Below the pieces are notes generated by a model that saw only the letters and a program-made list of their open reading frames with translations, was not told the origin of the DNA and ran no database searches. A stretch of 9,918 nucleotides of DNA from CAYLNK01 sp964384675 (GTDB lineage Bacteria > Acidobacteriota > Thermoanaerobaculia > UBA5066): positions 1 through 9,918 of the forward strand of contig CAYLNK010000258.1 of assembly GCA_964384675.1 (NCBI GenBank), given 5' to 3'. This document shows, piece after piece, positions 1-9,495 of the stretch (within the stretch, counting starts at the first letter, position 1; every line of letters begins with the position of its first letter). The translations under genes were made by a program, and so were the position numbers.

Positions 1-108
1 GGGCGGCTCCGCCGCCTTGCGGCGCGCCGGCTGGGCGTCGAGGCGAGCGGTCGCGAGGAGCGCCACGGCGAGCGTGGCGGCGACGGTCAGGGTGGGGCGT
101 GCGTGCAT
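1..108 (-). CDS. Exported protein of unknown function (N-terminal fragment only)
   Basis: Only the first 36 codons lie in the window; the gene continues beyond base 1. The visible part is a classic signal peptide: Met-His-Ala-Arg start, then a hydrophobic stretch (LTVAATLAVALLATA), then a likely signal peptidase I site near LDAQP, followed by a basic, Pro/Ala-rich segment (ARRKAAEPP). The ATG at 108 is preceded on the minus strand by AAGGAG (bases 114-119) with a 5-nt spacer, so the start is well supported. It lies 46 bp downstream of the substrate-binding lipoprotein gene on the same strand, which suggests co-transcription. The mature domain is not visible, so no function can be given beyond export to the periplasm or outer membrane. 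Confidence 0.75.
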   Translation of the reverse strand, partial: MHARPTLTVAATLAVALLATARLDAQPARRKAAEPP

Positions 109-154
109 GTCGGCTCCTTCTGTGATCCGCCAGACGGGCGGACGCCGGGTCCGG

Positions 155-1666
155 TTACGGGAGAGCCCGGAACGAGATCTCGGAGAGGACGATACGGCCG
201 TCGACGCGGGGCGTGAACGACACGTCCCGCGCGCGGCCCCACAGACGGGTCACCTCGAAGAGCGGGAGGGCGGGGACCTCCTCGTCTGCCATGAGGAGCG
301 CTTTGCGGATCGCTTCGAGCCGGGCCGAGGCGTCGAGCAGCGACGACCCCAGGTCGATCGCGGCGTCCAGTCGCGCGCTCGAGAAGCCGGGGTTCAGGAG
401 GCCGCGTCCGGAGGCGGGCTCGCGGGTCCGCAGGCAGTCGGCGAGGAAGCTCGACGCGTCGGGGACGTCGAAGGTCCAGGGGTCCACGAAGAGACCGTTC
501 GCCCCTTCGCGGTACGGCCGCAGCGACTCCTCGTACGAGACGGCCCGGGGCCGGGCGCTCACTCCGACGGCCGCCAGCTGCTCGGCGACGGCTTCGGCCG
601 ACCGGCGCGCCAGCGTCGCGTCCCGGAAGACGAGGGGGAGGACGAGCCCCGCCCCGTGACCGGCCTCCACGAGGAGCCGGCGCGCGGCGGCGGGATCCCG
701 AGCCCTCCGGGCGAGGTCGGGCTGGTACCCGAAGACCGCCGGAAGGACGAGCGAGGTGGCCGCCGCGTCGCCCCGTCCGGCGGCGCGGAGCCCGATCGCA
801 CGGCGATCGAGGGCGAGGTCGATCGCGCGCCGGACGCGGACGTCCGCCAGCGGGTTGCGCGAGGGCGTCCCGAGCGAGCCGATCCAGAGGAACATCGTGG
901 TGAGCCCGTGCGCCTCCTCGGTCGGGAAGGGGAGCGTCCCCGCCGTCTCGATCGTCAGCGGGAGCGCCGCCAGGTCGATCCTCGAATCGCGGAGCGCGGC
1001 GACGGTCGGCGGTCCTTCCGGAACGACGACGAAGCGTGCGCGCCGTACGGCCGGGGGGGGGCCCTTCCATCCCGCGAAGGCCTCGACCGCCAGCCCGCCG
1101 CTCGCGTCGCGGCCCCCGATGCGGTACGGACCCGTGCCGCAGGCGCGCGCGCTCACCTCCTCTTGTGTCCGCCCGAGCGCGATCGGGATCTGCGCCAGGT
1201 GGTGGAGGAGGAGCGGGTCGGGCCAGCGCGTCCGTACCACCACCACGGAGGGCGAGGCGGCTTCCACGGTCGCGACCGAGGCCAGCCACAGGCGGGCCGG
1301 GGACGTGTCGTCCGAGCGGACCCGCTCGAGACCCTGCACGACGGCGGCGGCCGTTAGCGGTGTCCCGTCGTGAAAGGAAGTCCCGTGGCGGAGCTCGAAG
1401 GTCCAGACGGTCTCTTCAGGCGTCTCCCAGCGAGCGGCGAGCGCGGGCCGGATCCCGAGGTCCGGGCCGTGGTCGACGAGAGGCTCGAAGACGTTCCCGA
1501 GGACGGTCCAGGCGAGGAGGTTGTCGGTGGCCGGGTCGAGAGAGGTCAGCCGGTCCTCGATCCCGACCCGGAGCTCGCGAACGGGCGCCGGTCCGCCGCG
1601 GCGCTCCGCCGCGCACGCCCCCGCCAGAAGGGCGAGGATCAGCGCGCGTCGCGGGTTCGCTCTCGT
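155..1666 (-). CDS. ABC-type oligopeptide/dipeptide-binding lipoprotein (SBP_bac_5 family)
   Basis: Predicted extracytoplasmic solute-binding lipoprotein of the family 5 (DppA/OppA/NikA-like) group, which delivers peptides or similar solutes to an ABC permease; the ligand cannot be told. Reading the open frame upstream of the first GTG (1339) gives a lipoprotein signal (NPRRALILALLAGAC, lipobox Cys about residue 18). This is followed by family hallmarks: LTSLDPATDN, NVFEPLV, a PALAARWE block and LRHGTSFHDGTPL. The middle carries NPLADVRVRRAIDLALDR (about residues 271-288), and the C-terminal NPGFSSARLDAAID and PALPLFEV blocks are also typical. Starting at 1339 would remove about 109 conserved residues including the lipobox, so that start is wrong. 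There is no ATG/GTG/TTG between the upstream stop (1687) and the lipobox. The best placed candidate is ACG at 1666, 4 nt after GGGAAAG (1671-1677), giving about 503 aa, normal for the family. No permease or ATPase genes are adjacent. Family is confident; the start is inferred. Confidence 0.85.
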   Translation of the reverse strand, partial: TRANPRRALILALLAGACAAERRGGPAPVRELRVGIEDRLTSLDPATDNLLAWTVLGNVFEPLVDHGPDLGIRPALAARWETPEETVWTFELRHGTSFHDGTPLTAAAVVQGLERVRSDDTSPARLWLASVATVEAASPSVVVVRTRWPDPLLLHHLAQIPIALGRTQEEVSARACGTGPYRIGGRDASGGLAVEAFAGWKGPPPAVRRARFVVVPEGPPTVAALRDSRIDLAALPLTIETAGTLPFPTEEAHGLTTMFLWIGSLGTPSRNPLADVRVRRAIDLALDRRAIGLRAAGRGDAAATSLVLPAVFGYQPDLARRARDPAAARRLLVEAGHGAGLVLPLVFRDATLARRSAEAVAEQLAAVGVSARPRAVSYEESLRPYREGANGLFVDPWTFDVPDASSFLADCLRTREPASGRGLLNPGFSSARLDAAIDLGSSLLDASARLEAIRKALLMADEEVPALPLFEVTRLWGRARDVSFTPRVDGRIVLSEISFRALP

Positions 1667-1686
1667 GGCGCTTTCCCAGGTGCTGC

Positions 1687-3039
1687 CTAGAAGCTGTAGT
1701 CGACCCCGATGAGCGGCGTGAACGTGTCGACGAGGGACTGCTTGTTCACCGCGAAGAGGCCGTTCAGCGTCAGGAGCAGGTTCCCCACCGGGTTGAACTT
1801 CAGCCCGAGCGAGCCGGTCAGCGTGTTGACGTGGCTGACCGTCTTGACCGACAGGCTCGAGAAGGTGGCCGAGACGAGAACCGGGGGCGTTGCCGGGCTG
1901 AAGCTCCCGTTGGCGTTGGCGACGTAGGTGTTCGAGTCGACGCTGACCCGTGTGCTGTTGCGCAGGTCGCGGCCGAGGAGGTCGACGGCGATCGTCAGGC
2001 GCGGGCCGGCCGCGAGGTCGAAACCGAGGGTGTAGCCGATCTCGTCGGGGGCGCGGTCGCGGCCCGAGGGCTTGCTCGACGCGGCGTAGGAGAGGTTGAC
2101 GTGGGGGCTGAAGGCGCCGAGGCGGAGCGAGCTGACGAGCCCGGCCTTCCCCTGGTACGCCCCGGTGCCGAGGAGGTCCCGGTCCTCGCCGGTCGGCACG
2201 CGGACGTCGGCCGCCGCGGCCAGCGACAGCCGGTCGCTCCTCACGAGCGAGTACTTCCCGCGAAGGACGATGTCGCCGACGCCGCTCGCCTGTCCCGACT
2301 GGGTGAGCGTCTCGTTGGCGGTGCCGTTGAGGAACTGGTGGAGCGTCGGGAAGGCCGAGCTCCCCGTCGCCAGGCGCTGGACCTGGGCGTTCGTGACGCT
2401 GCTGAGCTCCACTTTCACGACGGGGACCGCGATCCCGACGTCGAGCTTCTCGGTGACACCGTAGGTCATCACGAAGGCGGTGACGTTCGTCTGGATCTTC
2501 AGGAAGAGCTGGCCGGTGATGACGTCACCCTCGAAGAAGGGCTGCAGGTTGCCGTTGTCGCCGTTCGTGTCCTGGTGGGTGAACACGAGGCGAAGGGCGC
2601 CGTCCCGCAGGTCCAGGCCGTCGACCGTGTCGAACGTGGCGTGGCTGTAGTTGAGCCCGAAGTTGAACTTGCCCTTGCCCAGCGTCTCGCCGCGCTCGGC
2701 GTAGATCGGGCCGAAGCTGTCCGTGGTTCGGGTGAAGACGCCGAGCGCCGGGTCCAGCTTGTAGGTGAAGCCGCCGGCCGAGGAGGCGAGCGGGAACGCC
2801 GAGAGCTGGTTGGCGACCAGCTCGTTGAACTGGTCGAGAGCCAGGAACTGCTTGTTGTCCTGGGTGATGAAGTGCGCCTCGTGGCTGAACCCGGGAGTCA
2901 CCGGCGGTGCCAGGGTGATGCCGGCGCGGAGCGAGGACGTCAGCAGGTCCCGGAGGTCGAGGGCCTGACCGAGAAGGGGAGTCGACGCGGCCGCGACGAC
3001 GGTGGCCAGGGCGCGGACGACGACACGGGAAAGACGCAT
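1687..3039 (-). CDS. Outer-membrane beta-barrel protein, Phenol_MetA_deg-like (putative transporter)
   Basis: Predicted 450-aa outer-membrane channel or porin-like protein. The N-terminus is a signal peptide (MRLSRVVVRALATVVAAAS..., probable cleavage after GQA at about residue 26). The mature part consists of alternating short hydrophobic strands and polar loops rich in Gly, Asn, Ser and Thr. Recognisable patterns are KFNFGLNYSHATFD, TEKLDVGIAVPVVKVELS, GVGDIVLRGKYSLV and AAAADVRVPTGEDRDLLGTG, which resemble the 'MetA-pathway of phenol degradation' outer-membrane family (PF13557). The last residue is Phe (VDYSF), the usual C-terminal signal for barrel insertion. The frame is open further upstream, to 3252, but that part overlaps the kinase gene and is a shadow. 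The ATG at 3039 has a strong AGGAGG and a signal peptide right after it. It sits 52 bp after the kinase and about 20 bp before the lipoprotein gene. Barrel location is confident; substrate is unknown, and the family name should not be read as evidence for phenol degradation. Confidence 0.85.
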   Translation of the reverse strand: MRLSRVVVRALATVVAAASTPLLGQALDLRDLLTSSLRAGITLAPPVTPGFSHEAHFITQDNKQFLALDQFNELVANQLSAFPLASSAGGFTYKLDPALGVFTRTTDSFGPIYAERGETLGKGKFNFGLNYSHATFDTVDGLDLRDGALRLVFTHQDTNGDNGNLQPFFEGDVITGQLFLKIQTNVTAFVMTYGVTEKLDVGIAVPVVKVELSSVTNAQVQRLATGSSAFPTLHQFLNGTANETLTQSGQASGVGDIVLRGKYSLVRSDRLSLAAAADVRVPTGEDRDLLGTGAYQGKAGLVSSLRLGAFSPHVNLSYAASSKPSGRDRAPDEIGYTLGFDLAAGPRLTIAVDLLGRDLRNSTRVSVDSNTYVANANGSFSPATPPVLVSATFSSLSVKTVSHVNTLTGSLGLKFNPVGNLLLTLNGLFAVNKQSLVDTFTPLIGVDYSF

Positions 3040-3043
3040 GGAG

Positions 3044-3049
3044 CCTCCT
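3044..3049 (-). promoter_or_regulatory. Shine-Dalgarno site of the outer-membrane barrel gene
   Basis: On the minus strand the sequence reads AGGAGG, then 4 nt, then ATG (3039). This is the clearest ribosome binding site in the window. It fixes the start of the barrel gene at the signal peptide and excludes the longer open frame that runs back to 3252. Confidence 0.75.
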
Positions 3050-3066
3050 GAAGGGGTTCGAGACGG

Positions 3067-3091
3067 ATTCTCAGCGGCCCACGCCGGGGGG

Positions 3092-3095
<4 letters not shown>
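3067..3095 (-). promoter_or_regulatory. Candidate sigma70-type promoter for the barrel/lipoprotein genes
   Basis: Minus strand: TTGACC (3095-3090; 5 of 6 match to TTGACA), a 17-bp spacer, then GAGAAT (3072-3067; 4 of 6 match to TATAAT, keeping A2 and T6). Transcription would start near 3060, giving a leader of about 20 nt that holds the AGGAGG. The -35 box overlaps the stop codon of the kinase gene (3092-3094). If active, it lets the three downstream genes be expressed without the 3.6-kb kinase gene. This is pattern matching only; GC-rich phyla often have relaxed promoters. Confidence 0.45.
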
Positions 3096-6733
<3,638 letters not shown>

Positions 6734-6769
6734 GGCCGATGGCGGGCGGCGAGGCGGACGCGAGCGCTG

Positions 6770-6782
6770 GTGTAGCATCGCC
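6770..6782. promoter_or_regulatory. Divergent intergenic motif GTGTAGCnnCGCC, copy 1 (candidate promoter element)
   Basis: The short region between the kinase gene and the dioxygenase gene contains GTGTAGCATCGCC. An 11 of 13 match occurs between the other divergent pair at 9482-9494. On the plus strand TAGCAT (6773-6778) could be a -10 box placing the start of transcription at or next to the ATG (6787), i.e. a leaderless mRNA. On the minus strand GCTACACC could serve as a -10-like element for the kinase; that would place its mRNA start downstream of the ATG at 6778 and favour GTG 6733. No convincing -35 box is visible for either direction. Confidence 0.3.
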
Positions 6783-6786
6783 CGCC

Positions 6787-7371
6787 ATGACCGGCACCCG
6801 CGACCTGATCGAGAAGATGGATGCCGTCGTGCGTCTGCGCGAGGTGCACGCGGTGACCGAGGGGCTCAAGCACGAGCTCTCCGAGCTGTTCCTCTCGGGG
6901 GCGTACGCGCTCGACGACCGCTTCCGCCACTCCCGCCCCGACGGCTACGCACGGCGGCTCATCCACCGGAGCCCCGCCCTCGGCTACACGGCCGTGATGA
7001 TGTCCTGGGGGCCCGGCCAGGGGACGCTCCTGCACGACCACGCGGGGCTCTGGTGCGTGGAGGGCGTGGTCGAGGGCGAGATGACGGTCACGCAGTACGA
7101 CCTCCTCGAGGAAGCGGAGGACCGCTACCGCTTCGCCGAGCGGGGGCGCATCCACGCCTCCGTCGGCTCGGCCGGCGCGCTGATCCCGCCCACCGAGTAC
7201 CACGTCCTCGCGAACGCGTCTCCGGACCGTACGTCCGTCACTCTCCACATCTACGGTGGCGAGATGGACCGCTGCGCCGTGTTCGAGCCCAGGCCGGACG
7301 GCTGGCACGACCGCCGCCTGCGCGCGCTCGCCTACGACGAGGTCGTCACGGCCCCCATCGCCACGGCGTGA
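6787..7371 (+). CDS. Cysteine dioxygenase (type I, cupin fold)
   Basis: A 194-aa cupin-type thiol dioxygenase, predicted to oxidise L-cysteine with O2 to cysteine sulfinate in the cytoplasm. Compared with mammalian cysteine dioxygenase from memory of that enzyme, the key residues are present: Fe ligands His83 and His85 in LLHDHAG and His139 in EYHV; His154 and Tyr156 in TLHIY (matching His155 and Tyr157, with Thr in place of the preceding Ser); Cys90, seven residues after the first His, matching Cys93 of the Cys-Tyr crosslink; and Tyr54 and Arg56 in GYARRL, matching the substrate carboxylate-binding Tyr58/Arg60. That Arg favours cysteine over 3-mercaptopropionate, whose dioxygenases use Gln. 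The ATG at 6787 fits the family N-terminus; an in-frame GTG at 6727 would add 20 low-complexity residues and run over the divergent kinase start. No Shine-Dalgarno is visible. The stop codon overlaps the start of the next gene, so the two are probably translationally coupled. Confidence 0.9.
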   Translation: MTGTRDLIEKMDAVVRLREVHAVTEGLKHELSELFLSGAYALDDRFRHSRPDGYARRLIHRSPALGYTAVMMSWGPGQGTLLHDHAGLWCVEGVVEGEMTVTQYDLLEEAEDRYRFAERGRIHASVGSAGALIPPTEYHVLANASPDRTSVTLHIYGGEMDRCAVFEPRPDGWHDRRLRALAYDEVVTAPIATA

Positions 7372-8495
7372 CCGCCGTCGGGACGTTGACCCCACCCCGT
7401 CCCGAGGCCTCCACGGCACGCTACCGGCTGCAGACGCTGCCCGGTCCCTACCGCCTCCATCGAGGAGGCGAGGTGCCGCAGGTGACTCTCGCCTACGAGA
7501 CGTGGGGCACGCTCTCGCCGGCGCGCGACAACGTCCTCCTCCTCACGACGGGGCTGTCGCCCGGAAGCCACGCCCGCTCCGGCGTCTCGAACGCGGAGCC
7601 GGGGTGGTGGGAGGAGATGATCGGTCCCGGCGCGCCGATCGACACCGACCGCTGGTTCGTCGTCTGCAACAACTCCTTCGGCTCGTGCCACGGCTCGACC
7701 GGCCCGGCGTCCGCCGATCCCCGTACCGGCGAGCCCTATCGCCTCTCCTTCCCGGCTCTCGCGATCGAGGACATCGCGCGGACGAGCCACGAGCTCCTGC
7801 TCACGCTCGGCATCGAGCGGGTCGCGGCGGTCCTCGGCTCGTCCCTCGGCGGGATGACGTCGCTCGCGTACGCGGCGCTCTTCCCGGGCGAGGTCGAGCG
7901 GGTCGTCTCGATCTCGGCCGCCGCGAGCGCCAGCGCGTTCGCGGTGGGCCTCCGGTCGCTCCAGCGGGAGGCGATCCGGAGCGACCCGGAGTGGCGCGGC
8001 GGCCAGTACGCGCCGGACCGCCCTCCGCGGCACGGGATGTCCCTCGCGCGGAAGCTGGGCGTCCTCTCGTACCGGGGCGCCGCCGAGTGGTCGACGCGGT
8101 TCGGCCGCCGGCGGGTGGCGGTCCCCGACCCGCCGTTCGGCATCGAGTTCGAGGTGGAGTCGTACCTGCAGCGGCACGCCGACCGCTTCGTCCCCGTGTT
8201 CGACGCGAACTGCTACCTCTACCTCTCCAAGGCGATGGACGCGTTCGACCTGGCCGAGCACGGCACCTCGCTGGTCGACGCGGTGGCGCGCCTCCGGGTG
8301 CGAAAGGCGCTGGTGATCGGCGTGGAGACCGACATCCTCTTCCCGATCGACCAGCAGGAGGAGCTGGCCCAGGCGTTCCGGGACGCGGGCCACGACGTCT
8401 CGTTCGCCCGCCTTCCGTCCGAGCAGGGCCACGACTCGTTCCTCATCGACCTCGACCGGTTCGGACCGGTGATCGGGCGCTTCCTCGCCGACTGA
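7368..8495 (+). CDS. MetX-family acyltransferase, probable serine O-succinyltransferase (or homoserine O-acetyltransferase)
   Basis: A 375-aa alpha/beta-hydrolase-fold acyltransferase. The nucleophile elbow is VLGSSLGGM with Ser159; Asp322 (ETDILFP) and His355 (QGHDSFL) complete the triad. Blocks GLSPGSHA, GWWEEMIGPG, IDTDRWFVVCNNSFGSCHGSTGPAS, SLQREAIRSDP and FDANCYLYLSKAMD are family hallmarks. The GSCHGSTGPAS and NCYLYLS blocks and the whole pattern resemble, as I recall it, the Xanthomonas enzyme that succinylates serine rather than the classical homoserine acetyltransferase; this subfamily call is by eye. The product O-succinylserine would be converted to cysteine by a CysK/CysM-type enzyme, which is not in this window. 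The GTG at 7368 overlaps the dioxygenase stop by four bases (GTGA), and no Shine-Dalgarno is present, so translation probably depends on the upstream gene. A TTG seven codons into the frame (near 7386) is a possible alternative start. It ends 6 bp from the end of the convergent acetyltransferase gene. Confidence 0.88.
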   Translation: MTAVGTLTPPRPEASTARYRLQTLPGPYRLHRGGEVPQVTLAYETWGTLSPARDNVLLLTTGLSPGSHARSGVSNAEPGWWEEMIGPGAPIDTDRWFVVCNNSFGSCHGSTGPASADPRTGEPYRLSFPALAIEDIARTSHELLLTLGIERVAAVLGSSLGGMTSLAYAALFPGEVERVVSISAAASASAFAVGLRSLQREAIRSDPEWRGGQYAPDRPPRHGMSLARKLGVLSYRGAAEWSTRFGRRRVAVPDPPFGIEFEVESYLQRHADRFVPVFDANCYLYLSKAMDAFDLAEHGTSLVDAVARLRVRKALVIGVETDILFPIDQQEELAQAFRDAGHDVSFARLPSEQGHDSFLIDLDRFGPVIGRFLAD

Positions 8496-8501
8496 CGCTC
8501 C

Positions 8502-9470
8502 TCAGAAGATCTCGTGGTCCAGGTAGCGGTAGTCGAACGAGCGCGCCGCGGCCTCGAGGGGGAAGGACGGGTCGACGCGCATCACCTCGAAGTGCGCATC
8601 CGCCACCGCCTCCGCGAACCCGAGCTCGGACCGCAGCCGCGCGGCGAGCGAAGAGGAGCCCGGCAGCCGCAGCTCGAGCCGGGTGGCGCCTCGAGCGGCG
8701 GCGAGCTCCCGCGCCCGCTCGAGCAGCTCGACGAGCGCCCCGCTCGACTCGTCCGCGGTCTGGAGGTCGACGAAGAGCGCCCGGTCGAGGACGAAGCGGA
8801 GCACCCCGTAGGCGGGTGAGCGCCCGGCGAGGTCGACGAGGGGAAGCGTCACGTAGTCGACCCCGGGGCGCTCGGTGAAACGCCAGCGCAGGGTCGCCGC
8901 GGAGCGGTCCGTGCGCCAGCCGGTCCGCGCGTGGAGCGCCCCGGCGAGGCGGTCGTGGGCGGCGCCGAAAGGCTCGCCGGGGCGTGCCCGCAGGAGCCGG
9001 CGCCGGAGCCTCGACGTCAGGAACGGGGCCCCGACCGGTCGCGCGAGGAGGCCGGCCGGCTCGACGGGCCACGACCCCACCAGACGCTTGCTGACGATCG
9101 AGTGCCGGGCGTTCGGGAAGCCGAAATAGAACGGGACACCGGCCGCCGCGTTCAGCGAGACGAAGCCCCCGACCAGCTCCTGGAAGACGCTCCGGTGTGT
9201 GAGCCCACGGTGCGCCGGAGAGGTCATGACGTCGATCGCGGCGACGCCGGGCAGGTCGCCGCCCGAGCCGCGGTAGCGCGTGCCCAGACCCCCGTAGAAC
9301 CCGACCACCTCGTCCCCGTCCACGGCGATCGCCGAGACGGCGCGGTGCGGCACCCGGTCGTACTTCCAGGCCCAGTCCTCCGGCGACGCCGCCTGGGCGA
9401 AGGCGACCTCGAAGAGCCGGAGGAGGCCCGGCCGGTCGGCGACGGTGGCGGCACGGATGACGGCGGGCAC
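8502..9470 (-). CDS. GNAT-family N-acetyltransferase-like protein
   Basis: About 322 aa. The N-terminal third is a GNAT fold: VIRAATVADRPGLLRLFEVAF (strand 1/helix 1), AIAVDGDEVVGFYGG (strands 2-3), AAIDVMTSPAHRGLTHRSVFQELV (acetyl-CoA loop region, about residues 77-100) and FYFGFPNARHSIVSKRL (about 114-130). The GFPN block is typical of a long GNAT group often found in exopolysaccharide loci. The acetyl-CoA loop reads HRGLTHRS rather than the usual R/Q-x-x-G-x-G/A, so donor binding should be checked. The C-terminal half (about 200-322) includes a second hydrophobic/charged stretch that may be another GNAT-like half. The frame is open to an ATG at 9521, but that start lies inside the divergent glycosyltransferase gene. 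GTG 9470 (MPAVIRAATV) fits the domain start and leaves 25 bp between the genes. No Shine-Dalgarno precedes it. The acceptor substrate is unknown. Confidence 0.8.
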   Translation of the reverse strand: MPAVIRAATVADRPGLLRLFEVAFAQAASPEDWAWKYDRVPHRAVSAIAVDGDEVVGFYGGLGTRYRGSGGDLPGVAAIDVMTSPAHRGLTHRSVFQELVGGFVSLNAAAGVPFYFGFPNARHSIVSKRLVGSWPVEPAGLLARPVGAPFLTSRLRRRLLRARPGEPFGAAHDRLAGALHARTGWRTDRSAATLRWRFTERPGVDYVTLPLVDLAGRSPAYGVLRFVLDRALFVDLQTADESSGALVELLERARELAAARGATRLELRLPGSSSLAARLRSELGFAEAVADAHFEVMRVDPSFPLEAAARSFDYRYLDHEIF

Positions 9471-9480
9471 GACATCTGCG

Positions 9481-9494
9481 AGTGTAGCGACGCC
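9481..9494. promoter_or_regulatory. Divergent intergenic motif GTGTAGCnnCGCC, copy 2 (candidate promoter element)
   Basis: The 25-bp gap between the acetyltransferase and the glycosyltransferase contains AGTGTAGCGACGCC. Read on the minus strand it gives TACACT (9486-9481), a 4 of 6 match to TATAAT that keeps T1, A2, A4 and T6, ending 10 nt before the GTG at 9470. This would give a near-leaderless mRNA for the acetyltransferase gene. On the plus strand the same bases end 1 nt before the glycosyltransferase ATG. The match with the copy at 6770-6782 is 11 of 13 bases. Confidence 0.3.
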
Positions 9495-9495
9495 G

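Noticed and set aside
126..142. TCCGCC-AGACG-GGCGGA hairpin between the lipoprotein gene and the exported-protein gene
   Set aside because: A 6-bp GC stem with a 5-nt loop is common by chance at this base composition, and there is no T-run after it. It might affect expression between the genes but cannot be called a terminator.
17..1357. Long plus-strand and second minus-strand open frames opposite or within the lipoprotein gene
   Set aside because: They lack family motifs and have the Arg/Pro-rich composition of shadow frames; the frame ending at 155 carries the solute-binding protein motifs.
7368..8495. Naming the acyltransferase metX and assigning it to methionine synthesis
   Set aside because: Sequence blocks look closer to serine O-succinyltransferase, and the coupled partner is a cysteine enzyme; no methionine gene is nearby, so the symbol was left blank.
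8492..8505. CTGA-6-TCAG inverted repeat between the convergent gene ends, as a terminator
   Set aside because: The stem is only 4 bp, formed by the two facing stop codons plus one base each, and has no T-run on either strand. No supported terminator was found in this 6-bp gap.
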